Shown here: positions 1 through 10,810 of the stretch, one piece after another
Layout: every line of letters begins with the position of its first letter
How positions within the stretch are numbered: the stretch's first letter is position 1
From: Lachnospiraceae bacterium
GTDB taxonomy: Bacteria; Bacillota; Clostridia; Lachnospirales; Lachnospiraceae
NCBI GenBank assembly: GCA_016285265.1
Contig: JAEEQL010000011.1
Location: forward strand, 1 to 41,049
DNA: 41,049 bases
Direction of reading: 5' to 3'
The notes under the pieces: generated by a model
Told to the model about the DNA's origin: nothing
Seen by the model: the letters and a program-made list of their open reading frames with translations, nothing else
Database searches by the model: none
Translations under genes and position numbers: made by a program

Positions 1-62
1 AAAATGGTAAAATAAAGTGATTTGCATAAATTTAAGAAAATATTGAAACGAGAGGTTTAAAA

Positions 63-791
63 ATGTCAGGACATTCCAAATTTGCAAACATCAAACACAA
101 GAAGGAAAAAAATGATGCCGCAAAGGGAAAGATCTTCACCATCATCGGAAGAGAGATAGCGGTTGCGGTCAAAGAAGGCGGCCCCGACCCTAACAATAAT
201 TTCAAGCTTGCCACCGTTATTGCAAAGGCTAAAGCCAATAATATGCCCAACGATACCATCGATCGCGGCATCAAGAAGGCAGCCGGAGAAGGCGGCAACG
301 TTAACTACGAATACATCACATATGAGGGATACGGACCCAGCGGTATCGCCATCATCGTTGATACGCTTACCGACAACAAGAACCGTACCGCTGCAAATGT
401 AAGGGCAGCTTTCACAAAGGGAGGCGGAAATGTCGGAACTCCCGGATGCGTATCTTTCATGTTCGACAAGAAGGGCCAGATCATCGTTGACAAGGAAGAG
501 ACCGATCTTTCTGCAGACGATCTCATGATGACCGCTCTTGATGCAGGAGCAGAGGATTTCAACGAAGAGGAAGACAGTTATGAGATCCTTACAGATCCCG
601 ACAGCTTCGATGAAGTCAACAAGAAGCTTAATGATGCGGGTATCCCGATGCTCAGCGCAGAGGTTACCATGATCCCCCAGAACTATGTCGAACTTACCAA
701 TGAAGACGACATCAAATGTCTCAACAGGATCCTCGATATCCTTGATGAGGACGACGATGTTCAGAACGTTTACCATAACTGGGACGAGTGA
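63..791 (+). CDS. yebC: YebC/PmpR family regulator (TACO1-like)
   Basis: This 242-residue protein has the YebC family length and the characteristic N-terminus MSGHSKFANIKHKKEKND, followed by AAKGKIFTIIGREI and the conserved NMPNDTIDRGIKKA stretch near residues 60-73. The middle holds the ANVRAAFTKGGGN(V)G block and the acidic C-terminal half typical of the three-domain fold. Family members are cytoplasmic and have been described both as DNA-binding transcription regulators and as factors helping ribosomes through difficult sequences; which applies here cannot be read from sequence. The start is preceded by a GAGAGG site about 7 bases upstream. It is the first gene of the window, and a GT2 gene follows after 19 bases, so co-transcription is likely. 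Nothing unusual is seen in the sequence. Confidence 0.95.
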   Translation: MSGHSKFANIKHKKEKNDAAKGKIFTIIGREIAVAVKEGGPDPNNNFKLATVIAKAKANNMPNDTIDRGIKKAAGEGGNVNYEYITYEGYGPSGIAIIVDTLTDNKNRTAANVRAAFTKGGGNVGTPGCVSFMFDKKGQIIVDKEETDLSADDLMMTALDAGAEDFNEEEDSYEILTDPDSFDEVNKKLNDAGIPMLSAEVTMIPQNYVELTNEDDIKCLNRILDILDEDDDVQNVYHNWDE

Positions 792-810
792 TTAACTAAG
801 AGGATTTGAA

Positions 811-1773
811 ATGGAACGTCTTGCTATCGTAGTACCCTGCTATAACGAAGAAGAAGTACTGGAGATGAGCTCCGAGGCCCTCAGGGGAGTTCTCGACGAT
901 CTCATTGATAAGCGTAAGATATCCGTCGACAGCTTTATCATGTTTGTCAACGACGGAAGCAAAGACAAGACTTGGGAGCTCATCGAAGCTGAGCATGAGA
1001 AATATCCCTATCAGGTATACGGCGTAAAGCTGGCCAGGAATGTAGGCCATCAGTATGCGCTTACCGCAGGTCTTATAACTGCAGCCGATCTTTGCGACAT
1101 ATGTGTTTCCATCGATGCTGATCTGCAGGATGATGTATCCGTTATCGAGTACATGGTAGACAAGTATCATGACGGCTGTGACATCGTTTACGGTGTAAGG
1201 AAGGAGAGAAAGACCGATACCTTCTTCAAGAGATTCACTGCACAGTCATTCTATAAGCTTATGGCTCATATGGGAGTCAATACGATTTACAATCATGCCG
1301 ATTTCAGACTCATGAGCTGCAGGGCACTCAGACAGTTCTCCAACTATCGTGAGTACAACCTCTTCCTCAGAGGTATCGTTCCCCTTATCGGATATAAGAC
1401 CGACTGTGTATATTACGACAGAAAGGAAAGAGCCGCAGGCGTTTCCAAGTATCCTCTCAAGAAGATGCTCGCACTTGCTTTTGACGGCATTTCATCATTC
1501 TCGACAAGGCCCATTGACCTTATACTCACCGTCGGATTTGTGATCGTATTCCTTTCATTCATCGCACTTTTATATGCACTTGTTTCGTACTTCACCGGTA
1601 ATGTCGAGCCCGGCTGGACATCGCTGATCATATCGATCTGGTTCCTCGGAGGATTGCAGCTTCTTGCGATCGGACTTGTAGGAAAGTATGTCGGCAAGAC
1701 TTACATTGAAGTTAAGCACAGACCCAGATATAACATTGAAAAGGTTTTAACTGATGAATCTTCGGAAATCTAA
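811..1773 (+). CDS. Family 2 glycosyltransferase, polyprenyl-phosphate hexose synthase type
   Basis: The 320-residue protein begins with the GT2 nucleotide-sugar fold: VVPCYNEEE near residues 7-15, FVNDGSKDKTW near 48-58, and the metal-binding DADLQDD near 97-103. Two hydrophobic helices follow near residues 232-256 and 268-290. This layout (soluble GT-A domain plus two C-terminal TM helices) is that of GtrB/DPM1-like enzymes, which load glucose or another hexose from UDP- or GDP-sugar onto undecaprenyl phosphate at the inner membrane face. The sugar is not predictable. Its last 20 bases overlap the next gene, a multi-TM protein suited to be the GT-C partner using the lipid-linked sugar, which suggests a functional pair. 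The RBS AGAGGA lies at normal distance from the start. Confidence 0.9.
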   Translation: MERLAIVVPCYNEEEVLEMSSEALRGVLDDLIDKRKISVDSFIMFVNDGSKDKTWELIEAEHEKYPYQVYGVKLARNVGHQYALTAGLITAADLCDICVSIDADLQDDVSVIEYMVDKYHDGCDIVYGVRKERKTDTFFKRFTAQSFYKLMAHMGVNTIYNHADFRLMSCRALRQFSNYREYNLFLRGIVPLIGYKTDCVYYDRKERAAGVSKYPLKKMLALAFDGISSFSTRPIDLILTVGFVIVFLSFIALLYALVSYFTGNVEPGWTSLIISIWFLGGLQLLAIGLVGKYVGKTYIEVKHRPRYNIEKVLTDESSEI

Positions 1774-3991
1774 AGTAAGCATTGCCACCAATGCGATATA
1801 TGTTCTGATCGCCAGTCTTTTTTGCATACTTGCGATAATGGATGCGGCTAAGCAGTTCGGATATTCCTATCTGCCCGGGCTCATTGCATTCGGTGTGTTT
1901 GCCGTACTCGGACTTATACTCTGGAAAGTATTTTCCCTTTTTTCCGGTTCCGATCAGGTTAAGGCTATCTTCGAAAAAGGAGATACTCTGGGCCTTCTTG
2001 TTTTCGCGGTCCTTATCATCGCTTCCGTTATCTTTAGGGTGGCATCCTATGCCTGGAACGGCCTCGGAGGAACAATCTATTTCGAACAGGCCAAGGTTAC
2101 GGGAGGTGAGCTTGCTCACTATGTACATGCATGCGATGACTGGTATATTGCCGGTCTCCATGCAATATTTTTTCTTTTCGGGAACCGTATTTTCATAGCT
2201 GCGATCTTTAACTGCCTGATCCAGCTAGCGGCGGTTGCTCTCGGATTCTTCGCATTCCGCAAAATGCTCGGGATCGTTCCCGCTCTGTTCTTCACAGGCT
2301 TTTGGTCCATCACCGGATTCTCGGTACATGAGGCACTCACACTCAACTCAAGAAATCTTGTCTTCCTTCTGATGATGCTCGCGCTCTTTGCGATAAGCAC
2401 ATGCGTTCCGGCTACCGGAGGGAAGTTCATTTGTTATCTCGTTGCCGGCATACTCACCGCTATAGTCATTTATGCGGATATCATCGGCATCGCGCTTATT
2501 CCCTTTATAGTCGGAATAGTGTTTAACGATCTTTCCGATGAGGATACGGATATCGGTCTCAGGGTCAGGAAGATGCTGTTCACTCTGATCTCGGTTGTGT
2601 TCGGCCTTGTACTCATTATTTTCGTCGATTCCTTCCTCAGTTCTTCAAACCCTTCGGATGTACTGAATTCGATCCTTTCGCTTTACGGTCCTTCCAAGGG
2701 ATTTTTCTTCGGCTTTACCTATCTGACCTCGTATATCGAGGTGACGATCATAGCCGTCATTGTGTCCGTCGGTCTCTTTGTCTGCTTCCTTGCCGAGAAG
2801 GATTCCAAGACCGTGCTTCTGCTTTCGATCGTCATTGTTTCGCTCATAAATAATTTCGGGCTTACATATCTTGAAAATGACGGAAGAGAGATCTTCTTTG
2901 CGTTTGCCGCGCTCTTTGCCGGAAGCGCATTCAGGGAGCTTTTCCCCGGAGAGATACAGGGCGACATATTCAAGGCAAGCTCCGAACTTTATGACAATGA
3001 ATTCACAGCTCCCGATAAAGGCTATGTTCCCGTCGGCGTTAAGAGTTCGGGAGATCTTTCCGCAGAAGATTTCGGTGATATCGGTGACGGAATGACGGAT
3101 ACATCGGCCATTCCGGCTCAGGCCGCAAAAATCGATGAAAATACTGAGGCTCCCGCAGACGGCGCCGCTCAGATAACCGAAGAGAGTAAGGAAATGGAAA
3201 AGAAAGAAGATGTTTTCGAGTATCCCGCATTTGACTCCGCGCCTATAGTCAGGGCTCAGGCGGCTAATACTCATCCCGCAAATGCCCAGCCAGAAAATCC
3301 TCAGCCTTCAAATGCCCAGCAAGCGAATGCTTCAGGTGTTCCCAGAGTTCATCTTTCCGAAGCGGCACTTGCGGCAAAGGCAGCAAGAGATTCTGAAGTA
3401 GCCGAAGCGGCAAAACCTGCGGACGATCAGAAAGTGATCGCAGATACCAAACAGGTTGTTTCACCCGAGGACAGGCGCATAATTCCCGGATCGGCAATCA
3501 TGCCCGGAACTTTATCTTCGGCAAAGCAGACTCCCGTATCGGAAGCGGTAAGCGAAGCGAAGGAATCCGATAAAGCTGCTGTCGCGGAAACCGCAGAAAA
3601 AGCGGAAGAGGAAAAGAAACCCGAAAGACCCAAGACATACAGCACTTATACTTACCAGAAACCTCAGCTCAGACCTGAGTTCAGAAGAAGACCCGGAGCA
3701 TGGGCACAGTCCTATCTCGAAAAGGATAAGACCGGATCCGCACCTGCATCAGACAGTGCGGATAAGAAGGACGAAAAGCCTGCGGAGAAGAAAGCTCCCG
3801 AAGTCAAGGCTCCCGTCAAAGAGGAAAAGAAACCTGAGATCGCACCCAACGGCGCGGTTCTTCTGGACAATCCCATTCCTCATCCCGCAAGGAAGACAGA
3901 GCACAAGAATATGGAATATGACATTAATGTCGATGAATCGTCACTGCATTACGACATTAATATTTCCGATAATGATGATTATGATGTATAA
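1754..3991 (+). CDS. Multi-TM GT-C-like membrane protein with long disordered cytoplasmic tail
   Basis: This is a 745-residue protein. Residues 1 to about 410 contain some ten or more hydrophobic helices with short polar loops, and an acidic-aromatic loop (near residues 115-130, HACDDWYIAGLHAIF) of the kind found in GT-C glycosyltransferases such as the ArnT/PMT group. I see no signature that fixes the family. From about residue 410 on it turns into a low-complexity tail rich in Ala, Pro, Glu and Lys (for example HPANAQPENPQPSNAQQA), ending in an acidic segment with two YDIN motifs (EYDINVDESS, HYDINISDND). The gene starts inside the preceding GT2 gene by 20 bases, so the two are probably translationally coupled. 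Likely role (inference): transfer of a lipid-linked sugar outside the membrane. Alternatively it could be a membrane scaffold. Confidence 0.7.
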   Translation: MNLRKSKVSIATNAIYVLIASLFCILAIMDAAKQFGYSYLPGLIAFGVFAVLGLILWKVFSLFSGSDQVKAIFEKGDTLGLLVFAVLIIASVIFRVASYAWNGLGGTIYFEQAKVTGGELAHYVHACDDWYIAGLHAIFFLFGNRIFIAAIFNCLIQLAAVALGFFAFRKMLGIVPALFFTGFWSITGFSVHEALTLNSRNLVFLLMMLALFAISTCVPATGGKFICYLVAGILTAIVIYADIIGIALIPFIVGIVFNDLSDEDTDIGLRVRKMLFTLISVVFGLVLIIFVDSFLSSSNPSDVLNSILSLYGPSKGFFFGFTYLTSYIEVTIIAVIVSVGLFVCFLAEKDSKTVLLLSIVIVSLINNFGLTYLENDGREIFFAFAALFAGSAFRELFPGEIQGDIFKASSELYDNEFTAPDKGYVPVGVKSSGDLSAEDFGDIGDGMTDTSAIPAQAAKIDENTEAPADGAAQITEESKEMEKKEDVFEYPAFDSAPIVRAQAANTHPANAQPENPQPSNAQQANASGVPRVHLSEAALAAKAARDSEVAEAAKPADDQKVIADTKQVVSPEDRRIIPGSAIMPGTLSSAKQTPVSEAVSEAKESDKAAVAETAEKAEEEKKPERPKTYSTYTYQKPQLRPEFRRRPGAWAQSYLEKDKTGSAPASDSADKKDEKPAEKKAPEVKAPVKEEKKPEIAPNGAVLLDNPIPHPARKTEHKNMEYDINVDESSLHYDINISDNDDYDV

Positions 3992-4007
3992 AGGATCACA
4001 TTAACAG

Positions 4008-6980
4008 ATGGCATCAAGACCTACCGGCAACAACAGAAATAACCACAGACCTCAGGGGGGCGGACAAAGGTCCGGCGGCGGAAGACCTTCTTCCGCACCA
4101 GGAGGAGGTTCAAGGGGAAACAGCGGATATGATGACGACGGCTCACGTAATGTCCTTATAACGGTCATTACCATAGGCGTCGCCCTGTTTTTGTCGCTGT
4201 GTAATTTCGGACTTTGCGGAGGAGTCGGAGACAAGATCTCATCCGTCTTTTTCGGTGCGTTCGGATTTGAAAGCTATATTACTCCCGCTTTCATCGGCGG
4301 AATGATCGTGTGGGGACTTTACATGGGTGAAAGGGATTACCTTCTTCCCGTTCGCATGTCAGGTTCTATCGGTCTGTTTCTCATACTCGGCATCTTTTCG
4401 GATCTTCTTTCGGGTAATGCCGCTAGTCTTGAAAGATATAATGCGGGAGATCTATACAGACTGTCTGCTGCAGCTAGAAACGGCGGTGGTGTGATCTCAG
4501 GCTCGCTTTCATTTGCCCTTATCAAGAATATCGGAAAGGCGGGATGCGTGATCATCTGCCTTCTTCTTTTGATAATCTGTCTTTTTGCGATAAACAAGAC
4601 TTTCTTTGCGGAGCTTTTTAAGAACATCATTCTTAACGCAGGTGACAGATCCGGTGAATTTATACAGAATTCCAGACAGAGAAGGGAAGAAAGAAGACTC
4701 CGTCTCGAGCAGAGCGAAGAGCCCCTTGCACTTCCCGATAAAGAATCGGATGATTATGTTGGCGGAGAGGCCGATGAGACCGCTCCTTCTACCGCGCTTA
4801 CCGTGACCGAGAAGATGCGTAAGGAGCGTTCCGTCAAGAAAGAAGTTTTCGAATCCGTTTCCGGAAGCTTTGAAAACTGGAAGAATAATGTAAAGAAACG
4901 CAGCGAAGACGGCCGCATCAGGAAAGAAGCGGAAAAGAAAGAAAAAGAAGAAACACAGGATGCAAGGGAACTTCTCAGGACCACCAAGGCTCCCGTGCAC
5001 GGTGAACAGTTCAGGGAAAAGCATACCGGTGAGATGCATGAGCTTTCATACTCCGAGTATGATGACGAATATACGGATGAACCGGCACCTTCCGATGCAT
5101 CGGGCACATGGTACGATCCCGTAAGACGTCCCGGACCTTCTTCGGATTCATATGACGAAAAATATGATGATGCAGGCGAAGAGGATGAGCTCGGTTTTGA
5201 AAGGGTTCCCGTAAAGTCCGATCACAGGATCAATCTTACAGGCGAATTCGATAAATACGATACGCAGCCTCTGCCTTTGACTGAGCCTGCGGTAAGTCCC
5301 GAGGTAAAAGCTCCCGAAAAGCCCGCGGCACCTGCGCCTGCACGGAGAGCATCCATAACCCGTGAAGAAATGCCGGCTCCCAAGAAGCCTTTGGGCAAGT
5401 TCAATTATAAGGCTCCCGGTCTCGATGCACTCAAGAAGGGAAGCGGTACCGGTAAGGGTTCCGCAAACGAGGTCAAGGATGTTCAGACCAAGCTGATCGA
5501 AACACTTGCTTCATTCGGAATTGAAGCCGAGATGGGTAATTACAGCAAGGGTCCCACCGTAACAAGGTATGAACTCACCGTTAATCAGGGAACCAAGCTT
5601 TCAAAGGTTGTTGGACTTTCCGATGAGATCAAGATGGCTCTTGCGGCAACGGATATAAGGATCGAGGCTCCCATTCCCGGAAAGAGCGCCATTGGTATCG
5701 AAGTTCCCAATATTACGGCGGAACCCGTGCTTCTCGGAGATCTTCTTTCGAGCAAGGAGTTCAAGGATTCGAAGGCATCTCTTTCCTTTGCTGTAGGTAA
5801 GGATATCGAGGGCAAGACGGTGGTTGCGAACATCGCTGATTTCCCTCATGTACTGATCGCCGGTACGACCGGTTCAGGTAAATCGGTCTGCATCAATACC
5901 CTGATCCTGAGCCTTCTGTACAAATCCTCACCCGAGAATGTACAGCTGATGCTTGTGGATCCCAAGGTTGTCGAACTTAAAGTTTATAACGGAATTCCAC
6001 ATCTTCCTTTTGACGTCGTGACCAAGCCCAAGGCTGCATCCGAGATGCTCAAGTGGGCAGTCAGTGAGATGGAAAGAAGGTACCGTCTCTTTGCCGACAG
6101 GGAAGTAAGGGATATCGAAGGCTATAACACTTATATTGAGGATGTGAACGCAGGAAGGAGAGAACCCGTTCCCGCAGACACATACGAAGAGAGTGATTCA
6201 CTCACACCCTCTCTCAGAAAGCTTCCCCGTATAGTCATCATAATCGATGAGCTGGCCGATCTTATGATGGTTGCAGCCAAGGAAGTCGAGGAATCGATAG
6301 TACGTCTTGCGCAGCTTGCAAGAGCGTGCGGAATGCATCTTGTGGTTGCAACACAGAGACCTTCCGTTGATGTCATCACCGGTCTCATCAAAGCCAATAT
6401 GCCCAGCCGTGTTGCTTTCGCGGTATCATCCGGTGTCGATTCGAGAACCATACTCGATACGGTCGGTGCGGAAAAGCTCCTCGGAAAGGGTGACATGCTC
6501 TTTTACCCGAAGGGTAAGATGAAGCCCGAAAGACTTCAGGGCGCGTTCGTATCGGACAAGGAAGTTACGGACGTAACATCCAGACTCAGAAATGAGTACA
6601 GAAATTCCGCTTTCAGAAATCCTCTTGAAGGTGTTGACGGAATAGACGAACTGAAGAAGAGGATCATCGATATCGAAAACGGTGTCGATCCCGGAGTTTC
6701 ATCATCGGCTTCATCCGCTTCTTCATCATCAGGTAATTCCGTATTCGGCGATGAACTCTTTGTCGAAGCGGGCAAGTATATAATCCGCAGCGGCAAGGCT
6801 TCGATCGGTTATCTTCAAAGAGTGCTCAAGATCGGATTCAACCGCGCGGCCAGGATCATGGATGAGCTTGCGGACAACGGAGTCGTCGGACAGGAACAGG
6901 GAACCAAGCCCAGGGACATCCTCATGACGGAAGAAATGTTTGATGCGTACGTAGCCCGCAAGAGCGGCGGAGACGAATAA
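4008..6980 (+). CDS. ftsK: FtsK/SpoIIIE DNA translocase
   Basis: A 990-residue septal DNA pump. The N-terminus is Gly/Arg/Asn-rich, then about four TM helices lie between residues 45 and 205. A long charged linker extends to about residue 455, and the motor domain follows. The Walker A motif GTTGSGKS is at residues 619-626, and the Walker B region [13 protein letters not shown] lies near 742-754. The sequences [18 protein letters not shown] and GKGDMLFYP match the conserved FtsK motor. A winged-helix gamma domain (about residues 920-980, [23 protein letters not shown]) would read KOPS/SRS-type polarity sites. The family clears chromosomal DNA from the closing septum, or into the forespore in sporulating species. 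The gene starts 16 bases after the previous stop. Confidence 0.97.
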   Translation: MASRPTGNNRNNHRPQGGGQRSGGGRPSSAPGGGSRGNSGYDDDGSRNVLITVITIGVALFLSLCNFGLCGGVGDKISSVFFGAFGFESYITPAFIGGMIVWGLYMGERDYLLPVRMSGSIGLFLILGIFSDLLSGNAASLERYNAGDLYRLSAAARNGGGVISGSLSFALIKNIGKAGCVIICLLLLIICLFAINKTFFAELFKNIILNAGDRSGEFIQNSRQRREERRLRLEQSEEPLALPDKESDDYVGGEADETAPSTALTVTEKMRKERSVKKEVFESVSGSFENWKNNVKKRSEDGRIRKEAEKKEKEETQDARELLRTTKAPVHGEQFREKHTGEMHELSYSEYDDEYTDEPAPSDASGTWYDPVRRPGPSSDSYDEKYDDAGEEDELGFERVPVKSDHRINLTGEFDKYDTQPLPLTEPAVSPEVKAPEKPAAPAPARRASITREEMPAPKKPLGKFNYKAPGLDALKKGSGTGKGSANEVKDVQTKLIETLASFGIEAEMGNYSKGPTVTRYELTVNQGTKLSKVVGLSDEIKMALAATDIRIEAPIPGKSAIGIEVPNITAEPVLLGDLLSSKEFKDSKASLSFAVGKDIEGKTVVANIADFPHVLIAGTTGSGKSVCINTLILSLLYKSSPENVQLMLVDPKVVELKVYNGIPHLPFDVVTKPKAASEMLKWAVSEMERRYRLFADREVRDIEGYNTYIEDVNAGRREPVPADTYEESDSLTPSLRKLPRIVIIIDELADLMMVAAKEVEESIVRLAQLARACGMHLVVATQRPSVDVITGLIKANMPSRVAFAVSSGVDSRTILDTVGAEKLLGKGDMLFYPKGKMKPERLQGAFVSDKEVTDVTSRLRNEYRNSAFRNPLEGVDGIDELKKRIIDIENGVDPGVSSSASSASSSSGNSVFGDELFVEAGKYIIRSGKASIGYLQRVLKIGFNRAARIMDELADNGVVGQEQGTKPRDILMTEEMFDAYVARKSGGDE

Positions 6981-7008
6981 AATTATTTATTTACAGGTGG
7001 GAAAAGGA

Positions 7009-8676
7009 ATGAAATCAGATATTGAAATCGCACAGGAATGTACAATGCTTCCCATTGCGCAGGTTGCTGCCAAGGTAGGAATCTCGGAGGATGACCTCGA
7101 TCTTTACGGAAAGTACAAGGCTAAGCTTACGGATGAGTGTATCAAAAAGCTTTCCTCCGAAAAGGACGGAAAACTCATTCTTGTCACGGCTATAAATCCC
7201 ACCCCCGCCGGTGAAGGAAAGACAACCGTGACCGTCGGACTCGGAGAAGCCTTTGCAAAGCTCGATAAAAAAGCGATCATCGCTTTAAGAGAGCCTTCGC
7301 TCGGCCCCTGTTTTGGAATCAAGGGAGGAGCCGCAGGCGGCGGAATGGCACAGGTTGTTCCCATGGAGGATCTTAACCTTCATTTCACAGGCGATTTCCA
7401 TGCGATCACAAGTGCCAACAATCTTCTTGCAGCACTTCTCGATAATCATATCCAGCAGGGTAATGTTAAGAGGATCGATTCCAGAAGCGTTGTCTGGAAG
7501 AGATGCATGGACATGAACGACAGGGCTCTCCGTAATATCGTCGTAGGTCTCGGAAGCAAGAGCGACGGATTTGTAAGGGAAGATCATTTCGTTATCACCG
7601 TTGCAAGCGAGATCATGGCAGTGCTTTGTCTTGCCGAGGATCTTAAGGATCTTAAGCGCAGACTCGGCCGAATCATCGTTGCATATGATCTTGACGGTAA
7701 TCCCGTTACCGCTGAGGACATCCAGGCAGTCGGTGCCATGACGGCTCTTCTCAAGGATGCGATCAGACCCAATATCATCCAGACACTTGAACATACACCC
7801 GCCATAGTTCACGGCGGACCTTTTGCCAATATAGCACACGGATGCAATTCCGTTATAGCAACAAGAACCGCACTTAAGCTTGCGGATTACTGCATAACCG
7901 AAGCCGGCTTCGGAGCTGATCTCGGCGCCGAGAAATTCCTCGACATCAAGTGCAGACAGGCTGGTCTTACTCCCAGTGCCGTCGTTCTTGTCGCAACCGT
8001 CAGAGCTCTTAAGTATAACGGCGGAGTCCCCAAGGATCAGCTCGGAACAGAAAATCTCGATGCTCTTAAGAAGGGAATCGAAAATCTCGGAAAGCATATC
8101 GAGAACATACAGAGCTACGGTCTTCCCGTTGTTGTCGCACTCAATGCATTCGTATCCGATACCGATTCCGAGATCGGATTCGTCAAGGAGTACTGCGCAT
8201 CGAAGAACTGCACCATGTCAGTTGCGCGTGTATGGGAAAAAGGCGGAGAGGGCGGAACCGAACTTGCCGAGCTTGTCATCAAAGCTGCCGAGGAGAAGTC
8301 AGACTTCAGGTTCTGCTATCCCGATGAACTTTCCATCACAGAGAAGATCGAAGCCGTCGCTGAGAAGATCTACGGGGCCGACGGTGTGGATATCGCTTCA
8401 TCGGCAGCCAAGCAGATCGCGAAGATAGAAGAGATGGGATTCGGAAATCTTCCCGTTTGTATGGCGAAGACCCAGTATTCGCTTTCCGACGATCCTGCAC
8501 TTCTCGGAAGACCTGAGGGATTCAAGGTTCATGTAAGGGAAGTATATGTAAGTGCCGGTGCCGGATTTGTTGTTGTTCTCACCGGTTCCATCATGACAAT
8601 GCCGGGACTTTCAAAATCACCCGCAGCTTACAGGATCGATGTCAACGACGAAGGTAAGATCACGGGATTATTCTGA
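7009..8676 (+). CDS. fhs: Formate--tetrahydrofolate ligase
   Basis: The enzyme makes 10-formyl-THF from formate, THF and ATP. The 555-residue product has the family length. It shows the P-loop TPAGEGKTT near residues 64-72, and the [19 protein letters not shown] segment near 92-110, which are hallmarks of the family. I chose ATG 7009 because AGGTGGG lies just upstream and the N-terminus [10 protein letters not shown] matches the family. A GTG at 6997 would add four residues and would consume that RBS. It is followed after 15 bases by folD, so formate activation and C1 interconversion are linked in one operon. Such a pair feeds purine and formylmethionine synthesis; no acetogenic (Wood-Ljungdahl) gene is visible nearby. 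Confidence 0.97.
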   Translation: MKSDIEIAQECTMLPIAQVAAKVGISEDDLDLYGKYKAKLTDECIKKLSSEKDGKLILVTAINPTPAGEGKTTVTVGLGEAFAKLDKKAIIALREPSLGPCFGIKGGAAGGGMAQVVPMEDLNLHFTGDFHAITSANNLLAALLDNHIQQGNVKRIDSRSVVWKRCMDMNDRALRNIVVGLGSKSDGFVREDHFVITVASEIMAVLCLAEDLKDLKRRLGRIIVAYDLDGNPVTAEDIQAVGAMTALLKDAIRPNIIQTLEHTPAIVHGGPFANIAHGCNSVIATRTALKLADYCITEAGFGADLGAEKFLDIKCRQAGLTPSAVVLVATVRALKYNGGVPKDQLGTENLDALKKGIENLGKHIENIQSYGLPVVVALNAFVSDTDSEIGFVKEYCASKNCTMSVARVWEKGGEGGTELAELVIKAAEEKSDFRFCYPDELSITEKIEAVAEKIYGADGVDIASSAAKQIAKIEEMGFGNLPVCMAKTQYSLSDDPALLGRPEGFKVHVREVYVSAGAGFVVVLTGSIMTMPGLSKSPAAYRIDVNDEGKITGLF

Positions 8677-8691
8677 TAAAGAGGAATCAAA

Positions 8692-9534
8692 ATGGCTAAG
8701 ATAATAGACGGAAAAGCAATATCACTTGCGGTCAAGGATGAGATAAAAGCAAAGACTGCAGAGCTTCAGGCAAAGGGCATCACCGCAACACTTGCGGTAA
8801 TACTTGTCGGAGAAGATCCCGCATCGCAGGTATATGTCAAGAATAAAAAGAAAGCATGTGAGTACTGCGGGATAAGATCTCTTTCTTATGAACTTCCTGC
8901 AGACACAACCGAAGATAAGCTTCTTGAGCTTATTGATGAGCTCAATAACAGAGATGATGTAAACGGCATTCTTGTTCAGCTTCCCCTCCCCAAGGGAATG
9001 GATGAGGACAAGGTGCTCGATGCGATCTCTCCCGATAAGGACGTTGACGGATTCCACCCCGTTAATGTCGGAAAGCTTTCTATCGGAAAGAAGGGTTTTG
9101 TAAGCTGCACACCTGCAGGCGTAATTCAGCTCCTTAAGAGATCCGGCATCGAGATCAGCGGAAAAGAATGCGTTGTTGTCGGAAGAAGCAATATAGTCGG
9201 AAAGCCTATGTCCATGCTCCTTCTTAAGGAAAACGGAACCGTTACCGTATGCCATTCAAGAACCAGGGACCTTAAGGAAGTGACTAAGAGAGCTGATATA
9301 CTCGTCGTTGCGATTGGCAAGCCTAAGTTCATCGATGCATCCTATGTTAAGGACGGAGCCGTTGTCATTGATGTCGGAATACACAGATGCGATGACGGAA
9401 AGCTCTGCGGAGATGTTGATTACGCATCCGTTGAACCCGTTGCATCAGCGATCACCCCGGTTCCCGGCGGTGTAGGCCCCATGACCATTGCAATGCTTAT
9501 GTACAACTGTCTTTCATCCGTATGTGAAGACTGA
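8692..9534 (+). CDS. folD: Bifunctional methylene-THF dehydrogenase / methenyl-THF cyclohydrolase
   Basis: A 280-residue cytoplasmic enzyme interconverting methylene-, methenyl- and 10-formyl-THF with NAD(P). Visible family motifs are the catalytic lysine region [15 protein letters not shown] near residues 45-59, [13 protein letters not shown] near 93-105, [15 protein letters not shown] near 114-128, the Rossmann loop [16 protein letters not shown] near 163-178, and the C-terminal [15 protein letters not shown]. Length and motif order are normal. It lies 15 bases behind fhs with an AGAGGAA site before the ATG. Confidence 0.97.
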   Translation: MAKIIDGKAISLAVKDEIKAKTAELQAKGITATLAVILVGEDPASQVYVKNKKKACEYCGIRSLSYELPADTTEDKLLELIDELNNRDDVNGILVQLPLPKGMDEDKVLDAISPDKDVDGFHPVNVGKLSIGKKGFVSCTPAGVIQLLKRSGIEISGKECVVVGRSNIVGKPMSMLLLKENGTVTVCHSRTRDLKEVTKRADILVVAIGKPKFIDASYVKDGAVVIDVGIHRCDDGKLCGDVDYASVEPVASAITPVPGGVGPMTIAMLMYNCLSSVCED

Positions 9535-9558
9535 AGATCATATCGATACACTGATCAT

Positions 9559-10785
9559 ATGAAATGTCAAAAATGCGGAGCCGAGATTCCCGAAGGCTCA
9601 CTGTACTGTGAAAAGTGCGGCCAGGATATACACATCGTTCCGGACTTCAAGGAATTTGCCGAAAAGAAAGCGGAAGATACCGTAAAAAGTATGCTCAGCG
9701 ATCTTGATGACGACGAAGCTGATTTCGGCAGATCTCCCGAAGGAGCGAATGATGAGATTCCTTACAGGGAAGAGGATGCTCCTGTTCCTGAAAAAAAGCA
9801 TAGAACGGGGTGGATCAGGTTTGCCCTGATAGCGGTTCTTACTCTGATACTTGTTACCGCGGGACTTGCGTTTTTCAACAGATCTTCCGGAACGGATTAT
9901 CTGTTTGAGCAGGCCAGGGAGGCAGCGGAACACGGGGATATAGCAAGAGCCGTTGCGATCCTTGAAGATGTTACTGCGGAAGACAGCAGCGATGTTGATG
10001 TGCTTTTGTATCTTGCCCTTTTGTATAAGGACCAGGGGGACACCGTAAAGTACGAAAACCTGCTGCTTCAGATAGCGGGGCTTCCTTTCGCAACATCGGA
10101 GCAGAATGCCGCAGCTTATGAAGGACTTCTTGCCATATATTTCGAGAGCGAAGATTACGTATCGATGGCGGATCTTCTTCAGACCTGCAATAATCTTGAG
10201 ATCCGTGAAAAGTACATCGACTATTGCCTGATGATCCCGGAGTTCAATCTGGACAGCGGTTATTACGGAACCGACCAGCTCCTTAAGATAACCGTTCCCG
10301 GAAATGCCAGGATCTATTACACGCTCGATGAGACCGCGCCAAATGAAGAATCGTTTGAATACATTGTTCCGCTTCTTCTTACAAAGGGTGAATACCATAT
10401 CAAGGTTTGCACGGTTAACGCTCACGGAGTATGGAGTCCGATCTCCGAAGTTAACTATGTGATCGAAAGCGAAGAGCTTTACGAGGTCATAGAGCCGTCC
10501 TCGGACGATAAGCCTGTTGAGCACGATATAGTGGATCTTCTTAACGGGATCTACCTTGTCGACGGAACACCCTGCGTGCTCGATCCCGATACGGGACTCC
10601 TCGTTGTATGCGGGATCAGCATTGACGGCGTGGCTTATATTTTCAATGAGGAAGGCCAGCCGGTGGTTCTTGAGATACCCGAGGATGCGATCTATGTTCA
10701 CACCGTAGAAGAAACAGACACGGGACAGGGCGACGTATCAGCCAATGAAAACACAGACAATACCGATCCGGGTATTGATGAATAA
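9559..10785 (+). CDS. Zinc-ribbon / single-TM / TPR protein with chitobiase C-terminal-like module
   Basis: No named family is recognised for the whole 408-residue chain, but its parts are clear. A zinc ribbon with C3, C6, C17 and C20 starts the protein. An acidic linker follows, then one TM helix (about 85-106). Next come roughly 95 residues of TPR-like helical repeats (EQAREAAEHGDIARAVAILE and similar), and then a beta module near 240-305 with the RIYYTLDETAP pattern seen in chitobiase/hexosaminidase C-terminal domains. The acidic C-terminus may hold another small beta domain. The expected topology is ribbon inside and TPR plus beta modules outside. No Shine-Dalgarno is visible before ATG 9559; instead an 8-base repeat (GATCATAT, 9536-9543 and 9553-9560) covers the start. 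It sits between folD and the Nfn genes without obvious functional link. Confidence 0.75.
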   Translation: MKCQKCGAEIPEGSLYCEKCGQDIHIVPDFKEFAEKKAEDTVKSMLSDLDDDEADFGRSPEGANDEIPYREEDAPVPEKKHRTGWIRFALIAVLTLILVTAGLAFFNRSSGTDYLFEQAREAAEHGDIARAVAILEDVTAEDSSDVDVLLYLALLYKDQGDTVKYENLLLQIAGLPFATSEQNAAAYEGLLAIYFESEDYVSMADLLQTCNNLEIREKYIDYCLMIPEFNLDSGYYGTDQLLKITVPGNARIYYTLDETAPNEESFEYIVPLLLTKGEYHIKVCTVNAHGVWSPISEVNYVIESEELYEVIEPSSDDKPVEHDIVDLLNGIYLVDGTPCVLDPDTGLLVVCGISIDGVAYIFNEEGQPVVLEIPEDAIYVHTVEETDTGQGDVSANENTDNTDPGIDE

Positions 10786-10810
10786 ATCACAATGTGGAAA
10801 GGGAAATAAA

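Noticed and set aside
9598-10701. Long open frame (367 codons) on the minus strand opposite the zinc-ribbon/TPR gene
   Set aside because: It mirrors the codon pattern of the plus-strand gene, has no RBS and gives a protein with no recognisable domain. Similar antisense frames occur opposite yebC, fhs and folD.
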